A DNA stretch of 64,000 bases from Beroe forskalii (taxonomy: Eukaryota; Ctenophora; Nuda; Beroida; Beroidae), in NCBI GenBank assembly GCA_011033025.1, contig WFMF01000011.1:1202688-1266687 (forward strand). Reading direction: 5' to 3'. Positions 33,901 to 45,900 of the stretch are shown here, one piece after another. The translations under genes and the position numbers were made by a program. The first letter of the stretch is position 1, and every line of letters starts with the position of its first letter. The notes beneath the pieces were generated by a model. It was given only the letters and a program-made list of their open reading frames with translations, was not told the DNA's origin and ran no database searches.

Positions 33901-36900
33901 AGCATGGTAGAGTAAGGAGAGTAAACACAAGTAAAATTCATAAATTCCCAATGACAATTATTGTTAACGGTCATCTATTGCATGTTTATGGAAGACGTTT
34001 CAAACGGAAAAAGACGATTGGATTAGTGAAGGTTAACCGAAAACCCAATCTCGCGTAATATTTTGGCCATAACTGATCTACTTCTACATTTCACGCAGTC
34101 AATCACTGATCCTAAATGTCATGTTGCCATTAGATAATGCCCCGGTACAAAACACAATACCTTAATAATATACGACAGTTTTCAAAGCATGATGTGTTAC
34201 ACACACACTCTTCAACTACATTTTGTCGATGTTAGAATTTGAGGATGGCAGCAGAAGAAGCAATATCTGCCATCATGACACGACGATGATACGATGGCAC
34301 CTGCTAATTACATGAAACATTTGCTAAAATCCGGTAAAACTAACGTGCGGCGCTGGCGTGCCACATGTCGGATGTCGAGGATATGAACTGCTGGTGCTGC
34401 TTGATCGATTAGAGCGCCGTGTTCAGAGTGAGAAGTAAGATTGCTTGCTGATACTCATATTAAGGTCTTATGATGTTTACAATGTGTTGTCATATTATAG
34501 CTAACATTATACAGCACATTGGAGTTTAACTAAAGACACGGGCTCAATAGAGGACGGTGCCCCTGCTACCTAAACATGCCTTAATGAGGGGTTATAGGAA
34601 CTACATCGGTAGTTCAAAAAACAATATTTAATGTAAGATGGAAATCGGTATGAACATTTTGGTATGTTCAATGTGACAAAAGGGCACGCGCACCAAACGA
34701 CGATGGGCTTCACATGCCATCTGGGATCTGGCTCTCGGTCAGCCAGCGAGTAACTAATCATTAATCAGGACAGTTGGCCGAAGGGATTGCTTTGAGAAAT
34801 AATGGAAAAATCCAGATGATATGCATAGATAATATGATGGTCCTTAGAATCATTACAATCTTAGACAAATTCGCAAAATTTAAAATTGAAGAAAAAACTT
34901 AATAAGAATAAAACTCACCCTTGACCATGCTGAGGTGGTTGGCTGCGGTCTCTGAAACACAAACTGCTGCACTTTTCCCCATTTACTCTTCCGTTTCAAC
35001 ATTTCGTCTGGGAAAAGTGTACAGATTCAAGAAATTGACAGTAGAATAATATAACTAAGTTATCAACTGAGATATTACAATTGCTGAGTAGTTCAATAAA
35101 TAAATATGAATTCATTTCAACTTTTCCGATTATTCGGTCTCGAATGCTTTCCCTGACAGCAAAGAAAAGCTTGCTTCACCAATGTTTTCAGCACGGGATA
35201 AAGCAGTAATCTGGTCAAAGCTGTAAAAAATCAACGAATTTCAAGAAAAATTAGATAGGTAGATAATATTCGAAAATTTTTCAGTGTCCATTCTCCTACA
35301 ATTATTATGTCTACCATTTATCATTGTCCAACCACAAAATTTCTTATGCAATAAACTTCTTCGACTTATGTAGAACAATTGAAATAACAAAAGAACATTG
35401 TCAGGTTTTACGTTATCCTATACAGAGGGGTTTACATTACAATACAGATAAGAATAGGATGAAAACACCCTATCCACTTACAGTCAAAGCAAAGAAAAGA
35501 GTAAACTTAGAAGGAGTAGAGATAGAACCAGTTGGTATCTGCTATAACAGACAACTGTCAACCACCGTAGGATCGTCAGTCATATTATTATATGTTGGAG
35601 TTTAGACTACACGTATGCGAATATTATATGCATAGAGATATATGAGATATTTAGCTCTAGCATGAATATGTCTTAGAACGGACATTGACGAACCAATGAT
35701 TACCTAATTCTATCTGCCAACCCATCCACATTTTGATGTTTACCTACGTACTACACACCAGTAAAACAGGTTCTCTTCTCAAGAAACTTTTTGGAATTAT
35801 AATATGTTAGTCAGCTGAAAGGTTCTTATAATTTTCTTGAATGATTCTTGATCGCAAATTTTTCTACTCCTTTTCTCATTCCTAAGAGGGAGTACGGGCA
35901 AAAGAAAATCTAGGCTATAAGTTTCTGAATTGCACGGTAAAAAGTAGGAATTTTATTAACCATCACTAATAAGCAATTTAATGACATTTGGATCTCATTC
36001 GGTAAATTATGCTCTCAGTCAACGTACACACCGATCGGTCCCAGTCAGTTTCATTACTTCATGACACTATGAACAGTCGACCCACGGCTCGTATTTTAAG
36101 AACAACACCAATCACCAGGATTGGAATCAGGATGGGGGGATCTATTTTATGACATGATGTCAGACCGTAAATTTACCAGACAGATTGAATTCTGGGAATT
36201 TGACCTCTGACAGCCATTTATTGAGACCCCTTCATATCGCGAGACTTCCTAGAGGCTAGACTTCATAGTGCTACAGTTGTACTATGAGATCTACAGGTGA
36301 GCGTATTAAGGGGGGTTCACCCCTCGAATTTTGGAAAACACGAATTTGAGATATGAGTTGACCAGGATGGCCGGGGCGTGTACCAACATTTTGAGAGCCA
36401 AAATCCCCGAGGCCTAACTCAAAATTTTGGTCAATAACATGAGTTCGAAATTAAGTTTCAAAGCGATTCTGAAATTTCATGCAGAAACAATAAAAAATGG
36501 CGGAGGAGAAGCGAAAAGAGTAAAGTCCATTTGGGCAAAAACGCAAACTGAGATATAAGCGATTTAGTGGATTTTTGAAGGTTTTTATGGGCTGAAATGG
36601 CCAAATAAGGTCTGATTCACATTAGAATTGGTTTGCCCATCAATTTTGACCTAAATGATGGGCAAAACATGTTTGAAGCTTATATCTCCAAAAATGTGGC
36701 CAAAATGGCCATCTTTAGGCCCAAAATAGGCCAACTGCCACTTTGGCGCGCGCGCTTCGCATGCCCATAACTTGGCCATTTGTCATCCAAAGCTCAGCTC
36801 TATCTCTATCAGGTAAAGTTTCGATTTTTGGACGCCATTTTTGCTCTGAGGCCTCACATGGGCAATGTTGGACCTATGGACTCAAGACCACCGTCGAAAT

Positions 36901-39900
36901 GTTGGTACACGCCCTGGCCATCCTGACCAACTCATATCTCAAATTCGTGTTTTGAGATATGACAAAGACCTTAAACTTGATCAGATTGGTTCTGCCGGCG
37001 TAAAATATTGAACAACTTCTAAAGACTAAACCCTTAAATAACTTAATCAGCGTACCTTTGGGCTTTGCATCGTTCACATATCCATTAATATTTGAATTTT
37101 ATGCCAATAGCTTTAATGTTATGGAACACAGCGATGGGATTCAAGGCTTTTGAGACAAGCTAAAACCACTTAATACTTTAATAAGAGCAAAGTTAAGTTA
37201 ATAAGAGTTTGCTTTAGAGGCGTAAGATGAACAAGCAGAAAATATTATAGAGCCCTGCGACAGCAGGGCTTTATATGATTTAAATGTTGACAGCGCAGCT
37301 GGAGACTTTCACTGAATCCCTAGCGCCGGGATTAATATTTTAGGAGGCCCTCACTAGCTCGGATCATGCTCATCATCACTGTTCCAATCTCGTACAACTA
37401 CCAGTTTACCACCGTGTCTCCGTGAGTTGGTAATATTCACTGAAGGAATTGAAGATTTCGCTCAAGTTTTAAAGAAACTTGTGGGCACTACTCGAAATTC
37501 TATTGAACTGATTCCATACTATGGTTTGGGCTTCCCATTACCACTTCCCTGATGTAATCTAACTTTTAATAAATGATCCATTCGACCATTTTCCAATGAT
37601 ATATCACAGTTATAACAGTGGGAAGATCTTGAATTCCTAGGTTGGTTATAAGCCGCTGAGAGCAGTCACTGATTTGCAGCATGGTTACACCTTGTGATTT
37701 GAGCGACTTGTGCAGGATATAATCACACACATCAGACACTCTCTGAATCAAAGCATGTTGTCGCTAACTTTCACAAAGATTTCATACTTTCATTGGGAAA
37801 CTTCTTAACTGACAACTTAGGAGAGATGTTTAAACGATTAATATTGACACGAGATCTTAGAAGGTTTTGAAAATCATGTGATTATCGTCATCAGCTGACA
37901 AGCTGCAATATTGAAATTTTCTCGAATGATACAGCTAAACAGTTAAGTCTATACAGCCGGCAATGGTAATATGGAGATATGGGTAAAATCAATCAAAATG
38001 AAATGGTGTAATGGTGTAGTTGAACCACGCGTTCATGAGGAAGCAAAATGGTATTGTGTGAATGGGCATGCAGGGCTGGTTGGAAGAAAATAATAGAGTT
38101 TCATATTTAGATGTCTAAAGCAATAATTCCAGACTTGAGAGATATGATGAGGAACAAGGCGCTGTGTCACTCGAATTACGTGGCTGATGGGCCAGTATGT
38201 ACACATATTATGACACCCTGGGCTCATGCACAAATTAAAAGCAACTAGCAGGGCCCGTGGCCTCCGGCCACCGTTCACCATTTTTTCGCTTCAGCAATTC
38301 GTACAGTACAATGTAGTAGTTCTTATCAGTGATGAGGTCATATTTTAATCGAGTGTACCCACTCCTCTAAGTGATGTCTATAAAATACATAGACACGCGC
38401 CTATTGGGTCCATTTTGGGATACTGCCCGAGGGCGTAAGCCCGAGGGATGTATCCGGTTTTGGCCCGAGCCCGTAGGGCGAGGGTCTAAACCAATATGGA
38501 CCCGATCAGGCAAGTGTCTATATATTATAGACCCGCATGAAAACGTCAGAGGGTTCTATATACCTGGTGGTGTCAAACGTCACTGGTACTTTCGTATGAA
38601 CATCCCGATCATCGGTAAGCTTGATTGGGTACTGAGTGGTGTCAGAGAGGTCTGTGGCTATATATAAGGAAGACCGGACAGACAGATATATATTTATTTA
38701 TATATGAGGAAGAATTATAAGTAGTAAGATACTGTGAATTTGCTGATGAGACAGTGCTTTACAATCCATATAGTCTAGTTAACCAGTGTCAAGGATCTTA
38801 TTTCACGTCTTCTGATACACTACGGAGTGGTGTCAGACCGGACAGACGCCAGACAAACATAATTACATAGATAAATATACATATGATGAAGAATTATATA
38901 TAGTAAGATTGCGATATTGCCAACTGAGAATTGTAATCCCTCCGGGGCTCCCTTCACATGACAAACAGTTCCTCCTTCCCCAAGAGCTGCCCTGAACGTG
39001 CAAATTAAAAACCCCGCGCCACTGCACGTGCACAATATCAGCGTTCGGCGACCAACTACTCATACATCATTAATAAGCATTTCATTAGACATTCACAGCA
39101 CAATGCCATTATACTAAATGCAGTGTAACAGTGTAACTAAATGGCGGAAGTCGGCTTCCAATATCTTAATGAAGAACATTACATAAGAGATATGTGAAGA
39201 ATGAACTGCTGTAGTTAGGAGGTACCAAGTCAGACGTCGGATCCCAGTATTTACTATATCGTATGATTATTATGAAATACAGTGTCCAATATATAATCAC
39301 CACTATTATAAAGTTATAAGTCGAATATATCATATAAACACTTCCATACAGACGAGTGGCCTGTAATAGCAGATGGTATTTGTGTTCGGTGTTGTGTCCT
39401 AAGCCCGTAACCTAGGTAGCATATGGGTCAGGGATTATACGCACCTTACATGATTATTAAACTATAGAGATCATAAACGCGTGGTGAATTATATTCAATT
39501 ATCATGGAATGATTATTAAATTGAATTATTACTATTGAATTATTGATATAATGCAATAAAATTCATGTGATTAAAACTATATAAAGACTATAAAACTTTA
39601 AAACTATAAAGTCTTTAAAACTATAAAGATTTGTAAAATCTTTATAATAAAAATCACAATAAAAATCATGTGATTAAAACTATATAAAGACTATAAAACT
39701 TTAAAACTATAAAGTCTTTAAAACTATAAAGACTTGGTGAACAGACTACAGCAATTCTGTACTGTGGTTTGTAGATAAAAATATAATAAGGGCGCCATCA
39801 AAAGAGACACTACGTCAATCAAAGTTTAATACCATTTTAACAAAGTGTGTAATTTGAACGAATTGGTATCTATCCGATATCCATTATCGATATCTTATAG

Positions 39901-42900
39901 GATATTCTGTAAAACACCAGAGCAGAGATCTTGCAAGTTATACTTGTTTATTACAAGTTTTTTGTGAGCTTAGTTATTAAAAGATACTTTGGGCCGTGAA
40001 AATATCATAACTTATTTATAAAATTTCTTATGTACTAGGGCGTTCGGAAATGATTGTCACTTCAGGCATAAAATGACGAATATAACCAAATATGTCAAAA
40101 TTTCTACATATTCGAGTACAAGGGTCTCTACCAGACTGAATTGCAAATTTTCAGTGTTAACGAAGATTTTTGAGTTGGTCATTTAGCTTGTTTTTTGATT
40201 GTTTTCAGGTGCTCCGCTGTATGGCGAATTCTACATCTTCTAGGCCATGTTTTTATGGTCCGATTTCACTATTCAGGAAATATTCAGGGCGTTCAGGTCC
40301 AAAACTAAAGAATAGGATGATTGGTTGACATCCGGGGCATATTTCTGTACAATTTAACCCTGCATGATTGATAATGAGTAGAGCTAAAAAGTGGCAAATT
40401 TAACAGTTCAGTAACCGATAATGCAGTACACAGCTAGCACACACGTTTCTGAAGTTAAGAAAATTAGTCAAAATCTCAAAAATGGTTGTCTTATGTACGG
40501 AAGGGTCTGAACTAATAGCCTAACACGATAACCGAAGGTTTTAAGTTATTTAAATGTTGTTTTTCTGGACAATTGCCAGAGCAAAAGTTGCAACTGCCCT
40601 ATCTGGAGCATATCCTTTTTGAGGTGAAAGCACCCCTTAGGATTATTTCATCTCGACGAAAAACAGTCCATTTGTTCCGGTTAGCATCCACGTGTGCTGC
40701 AACAGCCTCATTTTGATTCTCTCACACTTCTTGGGTCCGTTGATAGTGCGTTTTCTTTGACAACGAAATTTGTGGTCAGTTTCGTACAGCGGAGCAAATA
40801 ATTACAAATTTGAATCTGCTGTAGAATGGGCTAAGAAAACTTAGTTATCGGTAAAACCCCATCATCTTAATTCAAAAATGTCTGAAAAAACCGAATATCA
40901 CATCAAAAAGTTATTCCCGGCAGCCGTTTCTCCAGAAAATTCCAAGTGACAATCTTTTCCGAACGCACTATTATTACTAAGTTAAACTTAGTTGAATGAT
41001 GCTTGAATAAAACTTAAAACCTGAGGTGTAAGTCAGTGACTACGCTACTAATATAAAACTTGGCTAAATAGTCAGATGCGACACATTTACCGCTAAACAA
41101 TAAGTTTTCACAATGCTACCCATGTTTCCATGGGAACGGAGTTACATATACCTCGTATATTGCCACAACTTGGGCACAATATGAGATGTGTAAATAGGAT
41201 GAAAACCACATCCATTTGAAAAGGGCTCACTTGACCAGGGGTAGTGGCTCTATATGAAAAGGAAACCATTTAAATGAAAGTTATTCCTTGAGAAGGAGAA
41301 TAGGGTAACCAGTTTTTTGGTGACCCAGAGTCCGGGTGGATTGGAAACCAACACTAACGTGTACCATACTGAGCCAATACTGGGACACAGTTTAGCGAAG
41401 CTCTCACACAATCTCACACAGTGTGATCTAAAAGCAAGTGCCCAGAAACATTCACTAAGCGCCTGGTACTGTTTTGTATCAGCTCCATGTTTATCATTAG
41501 ACGACATCCTATATGGAGTTTTAATAAAAATCCATGATCCAAAAGTTTCTGAAATGTCTGTACCAGCCTTTTAATCCAAAAATTTTCTGATACTCTATTT
41601 ACAGTAATTCTTTCCAATTCCATGTTGTAAATTTTGAAAATATGAGATCGGTTAAGATAACAATTCATGAAATTATTGAAACTGATAATGTCAAGATATG
41701 AAAATCCGATTTCAGGATTTGCATTTTGCAATCATTTTTATTGTGGCTAGAAATTTTACGATTTCGAATTTTCCACGAAAATTCCCAAGATAATTTATAA
41801 AAAATAGGAGGATAAGATGACATCATGATCATCATAACTCCAAGTAGTAAATTTCCGACGAAGATGCAATATTTTTCGTGCGTGGGGCTAAGTATTTCAA
41901 GTTTTATTCCCATGCGATATTTTTGCGAAGCTGCAGACTGCTAACTGACCTGTCAAAACTAACCTGTCACAATATCAGGATTTTAGCTATAAAATTCGTG
42001 TCGCTGATCTCTCAAGGTGTTCTAGGTGAGGCGAGTCTACTTCAATAGTAAAACTTCAATAGTAAAGAAGACATGAACGATTACCTTTGATAAACCGTAA
42101 ATAAAAGCATCGTGATGCTTTGAAAACGGTATAGCATTCGTCAACGGATTGCAGACTTGGGTAAACCCTTACTGAAACGTGGTGGTAATAAAACCGAGCG
42201 ATAACGCAAGTTAAACTACTCTTATCTCCCTAGAAAACCCAGTTAGATATCCTAATTAACCTATTTATAAAGGTTTGTGACTATTAGCTGGTGCCTACGA
42301 AGCTACAAAACAAAGGCCCGGGACACGGGGCACGGCATTGAGATGTTCTGACAACTGACAAGAGGCCTCAGAGGGCGCACAGAGCAACCCCCGTCACACA
42401 GCCATTATAGGAGAGTTGCAATGCGTAGCTATAGATTACCTTAATCTCATTAATAGGTTTATAGGAATGATCCGTAAAACACGGTCATTTCTCTTAAATA
42501 CAGAATATGCTGTAATATGGCGTATCATGTGTTAAAGTGCCCCAACACATCACGATGACACGTTGTAGTGCGGTGTTTTCAGGTGTTTCTCCCATTTCTC
42601 ACTTATATCAAGTACTGCGAGCACATTGCGCGCACCTCCTACCTGCTCTTGCGTATATTGATAACGCGCAAAGAAATTAACCTGATCCCACCCACGTGAT
42701 GACGAAACATTAAAAGCATCCACAAGTTCGGCGGGTGGTCACGTGGTGTATTATACACGACATATGCATATCATTGCACATCATTTCACGGGAGGATTAT
42801 TAAAGCACACGTTATGAAAGAAATGCTCGGCGGTGTTCCTCCAGTGTGCCTGAATTTCGGGTGATTACTAACTCAAGATTTCATTACTAGGACGCCATAG

Positions 42901-45900
42901 GGACACGTTAATACGTCCTATGACATGGTAATGATGGAGCCAACCTGGAGACATGTTGGTAAACACAGGTTTCAAAACACATAGGATTCAAGACATGCAT
43001 GGGATCCAAGACAAGAATAAGATTCAGGACATCATAAGAAATTGAGATTTTCATTCGCTCATGCGTTCTGAGTGCAATGTGGCCACTGGTCATCATTACC
43101 CTCATAACTGAACATGCAAAACCAGCACTCAAAAGCAGAAACAAAGGAGGAGGAGGAGGAGGAGGAGGAGGAGGAGGAGGAGGAGGAGGAGGAGGAGGAG
43201 GAGGAGGAGGAGGAGGAGGAGGAGGAGGAGGAGGAGGAGGAGGAGGAGGAGGAGGATTACTAGTATGTGTACTCATAGGTTGAAAGCAACAGGTCGAAAA
43301 GTAGGTCAAAAGGGCTCAATAAATACCCTTATATGGCTTCGCAATTGCATACCGGCATCCAGCCACTTCTCTCTGCTGCACACAGCACTGTTAATGTTGC
43401 TGATGTGATATACCACTGAGGCACTGGAGACCACTGCACAAGTCCTTCCTTCATCTTTTCACGAGTTCTATCAGGAGTTCTATCAGTGAACCTGCGGTTC
43501 ACAACTTCACGCCCTATCGGAGTATCAGGAGAATCAGTGAACCTGGTTTCCACCCTACTGAAACAAAGTTTTGGAACTCCTCAATATCGTGGCTGCTGCT
43601 TCGAAGCCACTTTTACTAGACACAGAACTCTACTCCTTACAATCTAAATGAGGTAACAATTAATTGTAACTATCACTGACACCTTGGATCAGGTGGCACG
43701 GAGCATCTGGTTCATCATCTCTCACGCGAACCACTTCATTGGTTCCCACATCACGTCCAAACACCATCACTGTTGTCATCTTTTCCTGCCAACTTGACTG
43801 TAGCTTACACTTGCGTTTTCCTCTCCTTAACTCCTCAAATAGTCAAATCCCTACTTAACAACATCACTGAAATTTCCATGATCCCACTCTTCACACATCC
43901 ACGCAATCTGCTCAGATTCGGTTGTCTCCTAAAGTTCATCTTAGATAGTACCTTACGAGACAAATTTATAATTATATGGTGTGAAATTTGGGGAAATCTC
44001 CGAAAAATATCCCCCATATTTTCGTTTCCCAAAAAAATAAATATGACGTCATCATCATACGTTAACATGTGTAATATTCCAGACAATATCCTCAAATTTC
44101 GTACCCCGCCCCCCCCCCATTTTGATCCCCAAAAGTATTGATCCACGTTACTTTTTCTCGTAAGGTAGATCATTTGCGGTTTCAGGATGTTTTTCTGGTT
44201 CTCAATCAATTCATTCCATAACAGCTGACAGCAACCAGAGTCTCTATGCTTCTTCCTAAAGCATGGAGACTGACAAAACAAGATCTGACAGAGTTACTTT
44301 GTCACACTTTATAACAGCTTTCTTGCTGACCTCTCCCAAACAGAGAACTGGAAAAAGGGGGTCATATCTTTCTTTTACAGTAAGCAGCGACGATTGCATT
44401 TGATGTGCACTACATTATACGACGTGGTGCACATAGAGTAGTTGCTGAGTTGTGGTTTACTGGTTTACCGATAACACGCATTAGCAAGTATAGGATTTAG
44501 GATAAGTAAAGGATTCAATACAATCATAGAATTCAAGACATCTGTTGAATTCAAGACTTGTACAAGGTTCAAGACATGTAACATGTTTAGGATTCAAAAG
44601 ATACATAGAATAAAGGACGGCTATTGAGTGGTTCAAGGTGGCCTAATTTAATGATTAAGTGAAAATATGAATTTTTGAAATTTGAAAATCGTCATTTTTG
44701 ACCATTTTTGGGACAGGAGCCAACTTTGAAAATTCATATTTTCACTTCTGAGGCCTAAATCAAAAATCGGCTCGCATGAAAGTTTTGTTTTATGCCCTAG
44801 AACATTACTACCAAGTTTCAAGGGTTTTACTCAAAAGCTGTAGGAGGAGATAGATTTTAAAGTTCATTTTCGGCAAATCGCGTCGTAAGTTCGCGCGTGC
44901 ACTGTAATTACAGGCGAAATCGCGATTTGAAAAATTCATAACTTCGGCTAGAAACAATATTTTTTGATGCGGTAAAAACCTACTGGTAGCTGGCGTTCAG
45001 CTCTATCAGAAACAACAAAAAACTGAAAATTGACCTCAGACCCCCCCCGACCCCCTTAAGTAGCTTGTGGAATTACCTGGCACTTTACGCAAACAGACGA
45101 ATTATTATTTGATATCAAAAGATCAAAGGTAAGTTATTCGAACTCAATCTTAACTGGGTAGGGTAATAAGTTACAACGAATCGTACAATCGGACAATTAG
45201 CTTGTAACAAAGTGAACGGATAAAGAATCGAAAAACCGATCAAGCCTTCTTTTCTCCCGAAAAAGATTAAAATACCTACGGCTAATGGAGTTTTAGCTTA
45301 ATGCTATAAGTTTGTTGTTAAGCTGATGATGTATTAAAAAGTTACGCTAATTTAAAAAGAATATAAACTATCAAGGCTTATACGACGGCGTCCATAACAA
45401 TCGGAAAACAACTGCTAGATCATCTTTGGATGAAGTCCAGAGCGGAACTTTCCAATTATAGATATCAGATACCATTGAAATCACGAAACTAGCCGTAAAC
45501 GTGCTTACACTGCCTCATTATTTGAAACGAAGACGATAATCAAGTGTAGCAATGGTGGACGATAATAATAATCATGATATGAAATGATATCTTGTTTAAA
45601 CTCGGCGTACAGCAGTAACGTGCACTGTTTTATATATCAATCACTGCTCTCAATGCACGGGCTATGGGCGTAGGAAAGTGACACTGCTGTCTGGGTTAGG
45701 AGAAGTGAGTTGATGACGTCAAACTGGCCATGTTCCGTGGGTAGGGTATATAATCTAGCTAGTGTATTTGAGGGAAATGTAATGCAGTATCTTCCACTCC
45801 AATCACGCGCCAGTTTACCGCCCAACATGTGGTTATACACGGTGTCTTACTTTACACAAACACGAGGTTGTTACAGAGTTACATGGAATCATGCTCCAAT

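Noticed and set aside
35126-35219. Extra WD40 exon (open frame after TTTGACCAG)
   Set aside because: It ends in a stop without a usable donor, and the exon pair 48730/34919-35007 already joins in phase.
42908-43309. Poly-proline or poly-glycine protein
   Set aside because: Translation of the (GGA)n microsatellite with random flanks.
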